Source of the DNA: Oleispira sp036960605
GTDB taxonomy: Bacteria; Pseudomonadota; Gammaproteobacteria; Pseudomonadales; Oceanobacteraceae
Direction: 5' to 3'
Length of the DNA: 64,000 nt
Assembly: GCA_036960605.1 (NCBI GenBank)
Contig: JBALXI010000007.1
Location: 80,318-144,317, forward strand
The translations under genes were made by a program, and so were the position numbers. This document shows positions 42,738 through 51,946 of the stretch, piece after piece. The notes beneath the pieces are model-generated. The model was not told the DNA's origin. It searched no databases and worked only from the letters and a program-made list of their open reading frames with translations. Within the stretch, counting starts at the first letter, position 1; the number at the start of each line of letters is the position of its first letter.

Positions 42738-43649
42738 ATGGCATATATGAAGCAAGGGTGTTGGTTACCCGATGAAGATAAAGAAGGCCTTACTTATACC
42801 GATACGTTTGATGACTTTGGTGAGGTAGAAGCAGGGCGTTATCACTTGTATATTTCTTATGCGTGCCCTTTTGCTCATAGGCCTTATTTGGTGCATAGCC
42901 TAATGGGATTAGGGGATGCTATTAGTATTTCTAGCATGGCGGCAAATCGTCATTCATGTGGCTGGGCTTTTGACGAGACTGATATTGATCCGCTATTTGG
43001 CTATAGCCATTTACAGCAACTATATACCCAAGCCAAGCCAGATTTTACCGGGCGTATTACGGTGCCTGTATTGTGGGATAAAAAACGGAATGTGATTGCC
43101 AGTAATGATTCGGCGAGTATCGCGCAGTGGTTTAATGATGAATGGCAGAGTATAGCAACGAAGCCAAATAATTTGAGTCCTACTGATCAGAGAGACGTCA
43201 TTGATGAGCTGTGTGAATGGTTGAATGAACAAATTAATGTTGGTGTTTATAAGGCAGGTTTTGCAAAAGAGCAGGCATCGTATGACAGCGCATTCGATGA
43301 TGTATTTAAAGCTTTAGACGAGTTGGATATCCGGCTTTCGACACAGCGATTTTTGCACGGTAATACACTAACGATGAGTGATGTACGATTAATCCCAAGC
43401 TTGTTACGTTTCGATTCAGTTTATTACTTTCATTTTAAATTAAATAATAAACGCATACAGGATTATGCGAATTTATGGGGATATTTGCTTGATGCTATGC
43501 AAATCCCAGAAGTCGTGGCGACATTTAAAGAAGTGCATCTTAAGCAGCACTACTTCTATTCACACAACTTCATTAATCCTACGCGGATAGTGCCTAAAGG
43601 ACCTGTTATTGACTGGTTCCAGACTCACGATCGCAGTAATAAATTTTAA
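42738..43649 (+). CDS. Xi-class glutathione S-transferase / glutathionyl-hydroquinone reductase
   Basis: 303 residues, the usual length for the YqjG-like Xi class. The thioredoxin-fold active site is SYACPFAHRPYLV, with the catalytic Cys of the CP[WF]AHR motif; the C-terminal helical domain contains the typical LSPTDQRDVIDELCEWLNEQINVGVYKAGFA. Family members deglutathionylate glutathionyl-hydroquinones. It ends 24 bp before the following lipoprotein gene. AAGGTG precedes ATG 42738. With the quinone-type FMN reductase it points to hydroquinone chemistry, by inference. Confidence 0.9.
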   Translation: MAYMKQGCWLPDEDKEGLTYTDTFDDFGEVEAGRYHLYISYACPFAHRPYLVHSLMGLGDAISISSMAANRHSCGWAFDETDIDPLFGYSHLQQLYTQAKPDFTGRITVPVLWDKKRNVIASNDSASIAQWFNDEWQSIATKPNNLSPTDQRDVIDELCEWLNEQINVGVYKAGFAKEQASYDSAFDDVFKALDELDIRLSTQRFLHGNTLTMSDVRLIPSLLRFDSVYYFHFKLNNKRIQDYANLWGYLLDAMQIPEVVATFKEVHLKQHYFYSHNFINPTRIVPKGPVIDWFQTHDRSNKF

Positions 43650-43673
43650 TATGTATAACCCGAGGAAGCTAAT

Positions 43674-44246
43674 ATGAAAAACAATATGAACGTTAATATG
43701 AAAAAAGCGATTAAGCTATTAACCGCGACGGTAGCTGTCTTAGGTCTATCAGCATGTGCGAGTACTAATTCTCGCATTGCTGATCTTGAATCTGAGCTGG
43801 CTCAATATAAACAAACCGAGGCATTAGAGGCTAAAAACATTGCCTTGTACGACAAGATGGATTTAGTGGCGTTCACTCAGCATGATATGAAGACCATTCA
43901 AGAGATTCATGCGGATGATGTCGAGGTTTATAACCCAGACGGTTCTTTAACCAAGGGTATGGATAAACACACACATGAAATGCAGTGGTTGTTTGATACC
44001 TTTCCTGATATCGAAATTAATGAACACCCTATCAAGTTTGGTTCAGATAACTGGACGGCGGGTATGAGTGTGACGACAGGTACATTTTCTGCACCGATGA
44101 AATTACAAGACGGCACTGTTATTCCACCAACGGGTAAAAAATTCTCTATTCGTATCGTGACACTGGTTCGCTGGGAAAACGGACGTATTGCAGAGGAATA
44201 TTTATTCTGGGATAACGCTGATTGGAATCGTCAGATTGGTTTATAG
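43674..44246 (+). CDS. SnoaL-like / ester-cyclase lipoprotein
   Basis: 190 residues. A signal peptide ends in LGLSACAS (lipobox), followed by a short coiled coil (RIADLESELAQYKQTEALEAKN). The rest is a SnoaL/NTF2-like domain: YDKMDLVAFTQHDMKTIQEIHADDVEVYNPDGSLTKGMDKH … WLFDTFPDIEI … VRWENGRIAEEYLFWDNADWNRQIGL. Such alpha-beta barrels hydrolyse or cyclise polyketide-like substrates, or simply bind ligands. A good GAGGAAG site precedes ATG 43674. Last gene of the LysR-linked cluster; being anchored in the envelope is unusual for the family. Confidence 0.85.
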   Translation: MKNNMNVNMKKAIKLLTATVAVLGLSACASTNSRIADLESELAQYKQTEALEAKNIALYDKMDLVAFTQHDMKTIQEIHADDVEVYNPDGSLTKGMDKHTHEMQWLFDTFPDIEINEHPIKFGSDNWTAGMSVTTGTFSAPMKLQDGTVIPPTGKKFSIRIVTLVRWENGRIAEEYLFWDNADWNRQIGL

Positions 44247-44280
44247 CGAATTATATCCCTGACTATATCAAGGGATGTGC

Positions 44281-44298
44281 CAGCGGCGAAAGCCGCTG
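44281..44298 (+). other. GC-rich GAAA-tetraloop hairpin
   Basis: A perfect 7-bp stem (CAGCGGC 44281-44287 with 44292-44298) closed by a GAAA tetraloop, 35 bp after the lipoprotein gene. No T tract follows, so it is not a standard terminator. It may be an mRNA 3' stabiliser or part of a terminator with the weak repeat just upstream (ATCCCT … AGGGAT, about 44254-44276). Confidence 0.4.
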
Positions 44299-44514
44299 AG
44301 TACATAATGGGAGGTAATAAAAACGATCACTTAATTGGACTTACCAATATTGTAGCGATATCCAATATGGATTATCAAGTTTGCTAAACTTAGTGCTTAT
44401 ACGACATTCTGAGTATTATGTATTGTTCTTCTTATTTGATACTGCTTTAATCTGACTCAAGTACAAATAATGTACGGCTATATAATAAAAATAAAACCAC
44501 TGTCAGGTATCAAT

Positions 44515-45963
44515 ATGAATTATCCATTTGTTAAAACAATAGGATCAAAAGCTTTGTTGGGGCTTTTTTCCGGCTTAATCGGCTTCTCTCAAATTTCTGT
44601 CGCGCATAATGACGCTGCTTATAGTCATGACTATCGCGCCGTTGCCTCTAACTCTGCCTGGATGGCGGGTGTTGATGGTAATAAGCGAGTCAGTGAATTA
44701 TCGATTCCAGGTACCCACGATACCATGTCTATTCGTGCGGGTGATGCTTGGCAAAATCAAACGATGACCTTAGCGCAGCAGCTAACGTCTGGTGTGCGTG
44801 TGTTTGATATGCGTACTCGTCATATCAATAACGGCTTACGTATGCATCACGGGATTATCGCCCAAGATACTTATTTCAATAATGTATTAAATGATATCGA
44901 TGGCTTCTTAGCGGCTAATCCAAGCGAGACTGTTTTATTCCGTTTGCGTACTGAACATACGTCAGAGAATAATACTGAAAGTTATACTCAAACTTTGAAT
45001 AAATATTTAGCGGCGAAGGGTGCTAAGCGCTGGGTTCCTACTAATTCAAATCCAACCCTAAATGAAATTCGCGGTAAGTTTGTAATCTTGCAAGAATTCT
45101 CTGGTTATGCCCCTGATGGCAAGCCTTACGGACTTTCTTATGGCGCGATTGATAAGCAAGACGACTATGCAATGTCTACGAATTGGGCACTGTATGACAA
45201 GTGGACGGCTGTTAAAAACCATTTGAATAAATCAAAAAATGGAAATCGCAATACGATCTACATGAACTACCTAAGTGGTGCTAATGGTTCGTTCCCATAC
45301 TTTGTTGTAAGTGGTCACTCTAGCCCAGGTACTTCAGCACCGCGTTTGGCAACTGGCCTTACGACTCCTGGTTGGAACAGTTCTTACCCTGACTTCCCAC
45401 GCGTTAGCTGCTTTATCGGTATTTGTACTATTGCCTTTGAAGGTACGAATACACTAACGGCAAACTACATCGCGAACTCAGCCTATAACTCTGGTGTTGC
45501 CGGTATGGTGATGACAGATTTCCCAGGTAAGGGTTTTATTGAAAATATTATCCGTTTAAACAACGTTGCTGATTACCGTGAATTGCGTGATGCACGTACT
45601 GGCAAGTGTCTTGATTTTGAAGGTGTTACACCGGCTAACGGTAAAAAGGCTTTGCTTTGGGATTGTGCGAATGTTACTTGGCAGAAGTGGTCGTATGATG
45701 CGACGACAGGCCTGCTGCGTAATAAAGCGAACCCAGCTTACTGCTTAGATAATATGGGTCAGCCATATTCTGGTGGTGGTATTCATATGTGGCAGTGTAA
45801 TGCGTCTAACGTGAATCAGCAGTGGAATTTTGTTGGAAATAACTTGCGCCCGAAAGCGAATGGCTACATTTCTGTAGATGCTTATGGTCGTGACAATGGT
45901 TCTAAAGTTGGGTTGTGGTCTAACCATGGCGGATCTAACCAGCAATGGAATTGGGGTAACTAG
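44515..45963 (+). CDS. Secreted PI-PLC X enzyme with ricin-type lectin
   Basis: 482 residues; the minimal member of the local family. Signal peptide to about residue 31 (SQISVAHND). PI-PLC X domain with H68-D69 (GTHDTMS), VRVFDMRTRH and LRMHHGI, closely matching those at 17641 and 24741. The C-terminal ricin B lectin (about 350-482; KCLDFEG, KWSYD, CLDNMG, HMWQC, QQWNWGN) is nearly the same as that of the sphingomyelinase-like protein at 55200. ATG 44515 is chosen (signal peptide starts here; CAGG upstream); a longer frame to 44470 adds nothing sensible. Likely extracellular phosphatidylinositol-type phospholipase with carbohydrate binding. Confidence 0.9.
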   Translation: MNYPFVKTIGSKALLGLFSGLIGFSQISVAHNDAAYSHDYRAVASNSAWMAGVDGNKRVSELSIPGTHDTMSIRAGDAWQNQTMTLAQQLTSGVRVFDMRTRHINNGLRMHHGIIAQDTYFNNVLNDIDGFLAANPSETVLFRLRTEHTSENNTESYTQTLNKYLAAKGAKRWVPTNSNPTLNEIRGKFVILQEFSGYAPDGKPYGLSYGAIDKQDDYAMSTNWALYDKWTAVKNHLNKSKNGNRNTIYMNYLSGANGSFPYFVVSGHSSPGTSAPRLATGLTTPGWNSSYPDFPRVSCFIGICTIAFEGTNTLTANYIANSAYNSGVAGMVMTDFPGKGFIENIIRLNNVADYRELRDARTGKCLDFEGVTPANGKKALLWDCANVTWQKWSYDATTGLLRNKANPAYCLDNMGQPYSGGGIHMWQCNASNVNQQWNFVGNNLRPKANGYISVDAYGRDNGSKVGLWSNHGGSNQQWNWGN

Positions 45964-45979
45964 TTACCTTATGTTACTC

Positions 45980-46015
45980 AATCTCTAGCGGTTTTGTTGC
46001 TGCTAGAGATTTTAT
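45980..46015 (+). terminator. Probable terminator after the 44515 gene
   Basis: A 10-bp perfect stem (45980-45989 with 46002-46011) around a 12-nt loop with a short TTTT run after it, 17 bp past the stop codon. Confidence 0.6.
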
Positions 46016-46204
46016 CAACGCAACTTTTTATCTGCTTCTACGCTTCAAATTCCTACGATTCCCCCCTTCTAATTAGTCAATATCAAGTAAGTTCCTCCTG
46101 CGTACGGGCACTTTGTAATCCAGATTACATTCTTTCTTAGTACGTTAGTATTAGATGATTAAGGTTTCCTAACAATAATTATACTAAATCATCGCGAGGC
46201 TTTT

Positions 46205-48019
46205 ATGACCTTATTGAAATCACTAGCAGGAGTGGGCTTGTTGGCTTTAGCCAGTGCACAGGCTTCTGCGCTAGAGCAGTCCGTAGAACAAGATAAAGTC
46301 TGTTTCTATCATGGCGATAGTTTCAAAGGCACATCAGAGTGCTATGCGCCAGGACAAAACATCAGTGATGTGGGTAATACGCATCATAATAACTTCACCT
46401 CGGTACGTGTCTATGGCAATGCTTATGTACGCGCTTATCAAGATAAGAATTATGGTGGCAAACAAACCATTATAATGCTGGATGCCCATAAATTTGATGC
46501 CTTAAACGATGAAATTGATTCACTAAAAGTATTGATCCGTGAAACTGATGACTTTGCGTGCTTGTACGAGCATCAAGGCTATCGCGGAACGCCAATTTGT
46601 ATTGAAAGTGGTCAGCAGATTTCGAATCTAGATGGCAGTATTGGCCGTAATAATGCATCGTCTGTAATTACGGTGGGTGATGCTTATGTCGATGTTTATG
46701 AAGACAAGTCTTTCGAAAAAGTTAAATGGCGCTATAACCATAGCCAAGGCCAGATGACGGGGGACGCTAACGATAATGCCGATTCCATCAAGGTCCATAC
46801 CGGTAATCGTTCTGATTATGTTAATCGTATGCTAGAGCAGCGCAAGCTAACCGATCAGGTTGCAGCTCAGCGTGGTTATATTATGGGAACTCATAATTCT
46901 TATAACAGCTGGGATTACCGTAATAGCCTAAGTCTTGTTGGTCCAAACCATGACATTACTCTCTATGAGCAATTACAAATGGGTTCGCGAATGGTGGAGC
47001 TGGACCTGCACAACAAGGGTGATGAATTGGTTGCTTGTCATGCTGTAGATTGTGACTTGAGTTGGACGAGAGTCGATATTCCTAGATTAATTAGTGAAAT
47101 TCATAACTATCTGAAGGGTAATACCGATGATGATTTCATTTTTTTATATATCGAAAATGAATTGGAAAATTTGGATAATTATAACTTCCTAGCAAAGCTT
47201 ATTGCTGATGGTCTAGGGGATTACGTTTATCGTCCTGAAAATGCCAGCAGTACGAGCTGTCAAAATGTGCCTTATGGTAAAACGTATGATGAAATGCAAG
47301 CCAATGGTCAGCGTGTTTTGATTATGGGGGCCGGCTGCAGCAGTGATAGTAAGGCTTCTGGTTTGAATTTATGGGCCTTTGCCAATGTGCATAACAGTGC
47401 AGGTATTAGCAATAATCTAGATTTTGATAGCATCCTTCAAGATAGTTTCAAAAGAATTTATGAGTGCGGCCACCCTAGCTGCCCTTTAGATCCTGAACGT
47501 ATTTTTAATGACCGCGATAGCATAGTTCGCATTGCCGAGGGTGATGAAATACCTCAGCTTATGCAAGCGGGTGCCAACGTGCTGGGCATGGATAGTATTG
47601 ATTGGGATGATATTGAGTCAGGTGGGCGCTTTGAATCACAAATCTGGAGCTGGAGAGCAGGCGAGATCGGTAAGGCAGGTTGGAATCACAATGTCGCTAT
47701 CATGAGTCGTACAACTCCAGCCCTTGAACCTCAGTTTATTGCGGGCAGCTCTCGATCTACCTTGGCTTTTGCTTGCCTAATGGCAACGGGTTACTGGCAG
47801 GTAACAGAGACGTTAGGGACTTTCTCGGAAGGTACTGAAATATGTGGCGATATTGGCGGTACCTTTGATGTGCCTTTAACACCGCGTGAAGCACGCTTAT
47901 TACGAAATGTTTTACCAGAAACTACTGATGTCTTCTTAAACTACGGTACGTCGGGTGGACAGCGTAAGCTTGCAGCGATTAATGCTTTAAGCGATCGTAA
48001 AGAGATACCTCAGCGCTAA
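46205..48019 (+). CDS. Secreted beta/gamma-crystallin-like / phospholipase C fusion
   Basis: 604 residues. Signal peptide to about residue 22 (SAQASALEQS). The next 180 residues hold Greek-key, crystallin-like repeats (CFYHGDSFKGTSECYAPGQ, VRAYQDKNYGGKQTI, CLYEHQGYRGTPICIESGQ, VDVYEDKSFEKVKW) of the peptidase-inhibitor I36/crystallin type. A PLC-like domain follows, with H230-N231 (GTHNSYNS), E265 and D267 (VELDLH), and H279 (ACHAVDC), equivalent to the Ca-dependent eukaryotic set. No ricin or Cys repeats. Weak ribosome-binding site (GCGAGG, 7 bp before ATG). Bacterial crystallin modules often bind calcium or inhibit proteases; here a binding role is inferred. Confidence 0.87.
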   Translation: MTLLKSLAGVGLLALASAQASALEQSVEQDKVCFYHGDSFKGTSECYAPGQNISDVGNTHHNNFTSVRVYGNAYVRAYQDKNYGGKQTIIMLDAHKFDALNDEIDSLKVLIRETDDFACLYEHQGYRGTPICIESGQQISNLDGSIGRNNASSVITVGDAYVDVYEDKSFEKVKWRYNHSQGQMTGDANDNADSIKVHTGNRSDYVNRMLEQRKLTDQVAAQRGYIMGTHNSYNSWDYRNSLSLVGPNHDITLYEQLQMGSRMVELDLHNKGDELVACHAVDCDLSWTRVDIPRLISEIHNYLKGNTDDDFIFLYIENELENLDNYNFLAKLIADGLGDYVYRPENASSTSCQNVPYGKTYDEMQANGQRVLIMGAGCSSDSKASGLNLWAFANVHNSAGISNNLDFDSILQDSFKRIYECGHPSCPLDPERIFNDRDSIVRIAEGDEIPQLMQAGANVLGMDSIDWDDIESGGRFESQIWSWRAGEIGKAGWNHNVAIMSRTTPALEPQFIAGSSRSTLAFACLMATGYWQVTETLGTFSEGTEICGDIGGTFDVPLTPREARLLRNVLPETTDVFLNYGTSGGQRKLAAINALSDRKEIPQR

Positions 48020-48073
48020 ATATCTGTGATTAGGATCACGTTTTTAAACATTAATAATCCAGTAATTATCTTT

Positions 48074-48113
48074 AAAAAGAGACTGTAATCTTGATTACAG
48101 TCTCTTTTTTTTT
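48074..48113 (+). terminator. Very strong terminator after the 46205 gene
   Basis: A perfect 17-bp inverted repeat (48074-48090 with 48093-48109) and a run of up to ten Ts. The best terminator in the window. Confidence 0.95.
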
Positions 48114-48168
48114 ACTCATTATAATGATTAAGAATTAGTCATATTCATGATTTAAGATGAGAGTCGAA

Positions 48169-49966
48169 ATGAATTCAAAGATAAAGAAAGTCTTCCAAAA
48201 TTACCCAGTTCTAATTCTAGTGGCATTGCTGAGTGCTTGTGGTGGTGAATCTAGCTCTGGTGTTGCTGCAGAAGGCTTGCCAAATACACCTTCAGAAGAA
48301 GAGACTGAGCTTGCTACAGATACCGATGAGCCAGATGTTGCAGAGCCAGATGTTGCAGAGCCAGATGTTGCAGAGCCAGATGTTGCAGAGCCAGATGTTG
48401 CAGAGCCAGATGTTGCAGAGNNNNNNNNNNNNNNNNNNNNNNNNNNNNNNNNNNNNNNNNNNNNNNNNNNNNNNNNNNNNNNNNNNNNNNNNNNNNNNNN
48501 NNNNNNNNNNNNNNNNNNAGCCAGATGTTGCCGAAGTGTCAGTCGTTAAAAATTTGAAAGCAAAGCCAGCAGATCAAGAAATTAGCTTAACGTTTTCATC
48601 TGATCGTAATGCGAGTCAATATGAGGTTTTCATTTCTACTAAGATTAATAACCTTATCGATTGTTCAGAAAGTAGTAATGAATGCCGCTCTGTTTTAGTT
48701 AAAGAGAATGAGGCGATCTTTAATCAGCTTGATAATGCTCAGCAATACTCACTTTGGGTGCGTGCTCTTAATGCCGAGGGCAATTCGGGCGAGGTCAGCG
48801 CTGTTATTAGATTGTCTCCTGATCAATATACGCGAGCGAGTAATACACACACTATTGATTTCGAACAAAGCTTGGCTAAGTTGTCTAACGAGGGCGAAGT
48901 ATTAGAAGAAGAGGCGGCTAACTGGCATTGTGTGTTTGATAATAATAGCAAGCTGGTTTGGGAAGTTAAGCATGATACAGCCGATTTTAATACGCGTTAC
49001 CCAGGGCACGTGGGCCATAAGTATGCGTGGAAAAATACAGATGCAGAAAAGAATCTAGGTCAAATAGGCAGTGATTCTCCAGATGTTATTCCGGGTATTG
49101 ATGGCCGAGTTTTTTGTGATGACGATGGCAGCGATGCTTTATTAGCCTGTAATACTGAAGCTTATGCTCAATTATTTAATCGTGAAGCGATATGTGGTTT
49201 TAGTGATTGGCGCTTGCCAACGGCGAAAGAACTACAAACGATCATTTCTTATACCAGTAATGATTTATTTGATACTCAATATTTTCCTCTGGCTAATCAG
49301 CAGCAAGGCCGTTTATGGACTGAGGAAACCGCGGCTAATACCCCAGAAAACGCCATCGTTATGGATTTAAAAGAATTTCATGGTGAGCTTTCAAAAGCGC
49401 GAAATGCAATTGCGATTCGACTGGTACGCGGTAATGCTGAAGCTGCAAAGCCTATCTTTCGTTTTGTTTTCCCCCGTGGTGAGTATAGTTTTGTTGATGA
49501 CGTAGTGACGCGTCTGCAGTGGCGTATCTGCTCAGAAGGCACGACTCGAAGAGTAACAACGCTTTTCGGTATTTATAGCACGTACTGTATCGATGATCTA
49601 AAAAGAGATTTTTATGGAAAGTTAACCGATGTTGATGGTTTTTATACCTTTGAGGAAGCTATTGCCAAGCAGAAATCAGGGTGGCGATTACCGACCTTGG
49701 CGGAGTTAAAAACATTGGCTGCAAATCAGCAGGATATTCATGGAACATTTTATGCCGATCCCTTTGTTTTCCCCAATGCTGCACTATCGTCGGATGATGA
49801 TTTTTATAAAAGAAACCACTTTGTTCCTGAAGAGGGGCGTAATGAATTTTGGAGTGCAACAGAAGATCCTGCAGACTCAGATAAGGTTTTTACTATGAAT
49901 TTAGGTACGGGTGAAATTACGAAGCGCAGTAAAAATTATTATGCTAGAGCTCGGTTAGTTAAGTAA
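48169..49966 (+). CDS. Repeat-bearing lipoprotein with FnIII-like and DUF1566 domains (assembly gap inside)
   Basis: Lipoprotein (lipobox LLSAC, Cys24). After an acidic linker, six perfect copies of the pentapeptide PDVAE (15-bp units, 48331-48420) run into an N gap; the frame after the gap is shifted, but this is explained by the approximate gap size. Then come an FnIII-like segment (KAKPADQEISLTF … ADVRALNAEG-like) and two DUF1566/Lcl C-terminal units (CGFSDWRLPTAKELQTI and KSGWRLPTLAELKTLA). Lcl-type domains occur in surface and biofilm-associated proteins. It is most probably one gene of about 600 residues. Likely surface-exposed; ligand unknown. Confidence 0.8.
48331..48420 (+). repeat. 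15-bp tandem repeat encoding PDVAE
   Basis: Six perfect 15-bp copies (unit CCAGATGTTGCAGAG) before the N gap; the repeat resumes after the gap with CCAGATGTTGCCGAA at 48521. The true copy number is not resolved, and such arrays expand and contract easily. Confidence 0.95.
48421..48518. other. Assembly gap of 98 Ns
   Basis: The 98 unknown bases lie inside the PDVAE repeat. For the reading frame to be kept, the gap should be 1 modulo 3 in length; whole repeat units predict 15k-2 (for example 88 or 103), whereas 98 is neither. The gap length is thus an estimate, and the apparent frameshift is an artefact. Confidence 0.9.
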
Positions 49967-50125
49967 TTAATGGATTTTTTTCAGTGAGATTTTGAGCGCT
50001 GGCCTAAACGTTAGCATGAACTATTAACGAATGACTGGTGAATTAGTGACTTATAGGGATGTTGATATAGCTAACTTTCATCTAAATATAATAATTTTTA
50101 GGAATGGCAGACAAGGGCTAAATTA

Positions 50126-50827
50126 ATGAGTGTAATTGATAGTGAATTACTCTTTGGCAATCAAAGCCCCTTTGATATTGCTGATGAGGAAGCTAGAAAG
50201 ATAATATTAGAACAAGGACGGTTGAGTAAAAAGAAAAAGGGAGAAGCAATTTATCTGGCAGGAGACTCTGTTGATAATGTCATTCTAATATTAAGCGGCC
50301 AAGTACAAGTATCTAAAACCGACGTTGGTGGCAGGAGTGTTTTGATTCATCCTGCCGTCGCGGGCAGCTGGGTCGGTTTTGTAGGTTATTTTTATAATGG
50401 ATGCTGGCCCTATGATTTGATCGTGATGAGAGAATGTGAGTTCTTTAGCGTATCAAAAAGTACATTAGAGGCAGTGACAAAATTAAATCCGCTGATTTAT
50501 CGTAGGATTTTAGAAATAATGGCTTATTACAGCAGCTTTTTTGCAGATCATTTAATGGGGTTTGTTTGTAAGCCCTTGAATATCAGGGTTACTCAAGCTT
50601 TGATCTCCTTTTCGGAGCGGTATAAAACAAATGAAATCCCTTTAACTCAATCGGATTTAGCCGCTTTTTTAGGCGTGACTAGAGAAGCGGTAGCACAGCA
50701 GCTGGGCCAGTTGCAAAAATCTAAACACATAGCTTCTGGCTACCGTAAGATAATTATTTTAGATAGGGTGTCTTTGCTCGAGATGAGTTCCATTACTCAT
50801 GGTGATGGGCTGCAAGAGCTGTCTTAA
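50126..50827 (+). CDS. Crp/Fnr-family regulator
   Basis: 233 residues: a cyclic-nucleotide-binding-like N-terminal barrel (KKKKGEAIYLAGDSVDNVILILSGQVQVSK) and a C-terminal Crp-type HTH (IPLTQSDLAAFLGVTREAVAQQLGQLQKSKHI). It lacks the N-terminal Cys cluster of Fnr, so it does not use an Fnr-type oxygen-sensing iron-sulfur cluster. Close paralogue of the protein at 54367 (same length, same opening SPFDIA/SPFNIA). The convergent MarR gene begins 27 bp beyond its stop. Regulation by a small molecule is inferred. Confidence 0.92.
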   Translation: MSVIDSELLFGNQSPFDIADEEARKIILEQGRLSKKKKGEAIYLAGDSVDNVILILSGQVQVSKTDVGGRSVLIHPAVAGSWVGFVGYFYNGCWPYDLIVMRECEFFSVSKSTLEAVTKLNPLIYRRILEIMAYYSSFFADHLMGFVCKPLNIRVTQALISFSERYKTNEIPLTQSDLAAFLGVTREAVAQQLGQLQKSKHIASGYRKIIILDRVSLLEMSSITHGDGLQELS

Positions 50828-50854
50828 TCAATACTAAATTATGACTTTATTTCT

Positions 50855-51283
50855 TTAAAGATTGGAAAGAACTTTTTGTAAAAGACGTATAAGTTCTTGC
50901 TGTTCATCTTGCTCTAAAGGGCTCAGCACTTGTTGGTTCAAGGTTAGTGGAATTGGGAGCAAAACCTCTTTAAGTGATCGGCCTTTATCGGTTAAAAAAA
51001 TTTGATAAGAGCGACGACTATTGGGATCTGCACGGCGTACAACTAATTCCAATTTTTCAAGTTTATCCAATGTTCTAGTAGTGGTTGAATTCTCTACTTT
51101 GGACTTATCTGAAATTTCACGTTGGGTTACGCCTTCTTCTTCCCATAAGCACATCATAGTCGGCCATAAAGCGATTGTTAGTCCGTGTTTCTTTAATTCG
51201 CCGTCAAGTCGTTTAGCGGCTTGGCTAGCGAGGGCATTGACCAACCAGCCAAAGCTCGATTGGCGTTCAAACGTTTTACTCAT
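50855..51283 (-). CDS. MarR-family repressor
   Basis: 142 residues, the usual MarR size. Winged HTH with the family motif VTQREISDKSKVENSTTTRTLDKLEKLELVVRRADPNSRRSYQIFLTDKGRSL. It lies upstream of, on the same strand as, the two membrane protein genes at 51429 and 51947 in the sense of transcription from right to left (it is downstream of them), with a 145-bp spacer. Probably controls itself and neighbours in response to a phenolic or oxidant ligand; the ligand is not evident. Confidence 0.93.
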   Translation of the reverse strand: MSKTFERQSSFGWLVNALASQAAKRLDGELKKHGLTIALWPTMMCLWEEEGVTQREISDKSKVENSTTTRTLDKLEKLELVVRRADPNSRRSYQIFLTDKGRSLKEVLLPIPLTLNQQVLSPLEQDEQQELIRLLQKVLSNL

Positions 51284-51428
51284 TTAATACTCTCATATGA
51301 AAACAGTGCAACTGTTGCGATGGTAACTAATTCTCCGCTGGAAATATATCTTCTGATGGTTTTATTAATGGGGCTTGTCGGATATGCATAAGAGGTGAGT
51401 CAAATAAGTTTGACCCACCTGGATAGGA

Positions 51429-51893
51429 TTAGTGTTTTCGAGATGATGTGAATATGGATTGTACCAGAGCAATGTAAGCAACGGTGGCGCAGGCCGTGCG
51501 TAACCAATGCCAGTTACTCCATGCTTCTAACTCGGTCACGATCTCTGTTGAGGTCATGGTGAGTGATTGTATCGATGCGTTTGCTCCGACAAAATGAATC
51601 GGAAAAATAATGGCAGCGCTAACTGCTGCGAAGGCCGCTATTGCTAACCAATAGGATTGATCTGATCTTTGTTTAATACCCATCGCGGCCGCTATGATTG
51701 TGACTAAAGTGGAGGACATCCCTAGAGGAATCATTAAGGTACCAAGGAAATGGGAGTTCTTAGAAAACCATAAAGCAAATTCTAGCGGCGGTAATGAATT
51801 CCAGTAAGGGATTAAACCGACACCAATTAATAACATGGCACCGGTGAATATTCCGACCATTAATAATGCGAGCTGGGTGATTCTATTTTCCAT
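51429..51893 (-). CDS. Four-helix membrane protein, DUF1772-like
   Basis: 154 residues with four hydrophobic segments (about 7-29, 47-70, 80-105, 128-148). The C-terminal LEAWSNWHWLRTACATVAYIALVQSIF and the loop PYWNSLPPLEFALWFS resemble the DUF1772/anthrone-oxygenase-like membrane family, but the match is by eye only. It sits 53 bp after the cytochrome b561 gene on the same strand, so the two are likely co-transcribed. Function not assigned. Confidence 0.7.
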   Translation of the reverse strand: MENRITQLALLMVGIFTGAMLLIGVGLIPYWNSLPPLEFALWFSKNSHFLGTLMIPLGMSSTLVTIIAAAMGIKQRSDQSYWLAIAAFAAVSAAIIFPIHFVGANASIQSLTMTSTEIVTELEAWSNWHWLRTACATVAYIALVQSIFTSSRKH

Positions 51894-51946
51894 TTTGTGT
51901 CTCTCTCAAGTAATTTAAGTAGTGTTTATTCATTGAGATGTCATTT

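Noticed and set aside
21850..46180. AACAATAAT motif near the starts of three phospholipase genes (21874, 28058, 46205)
   Set aside because: It is A/T simple sequence common in AT-rich leaders and lies at variable distances from the start codons; too weak to call an operator.
48157..48549. Separate short lipoprotein ending after the N gap
   Set aside because: The stop arises from the frame change across an estimated gap in a repeat; the gene most likely continues to 49966.
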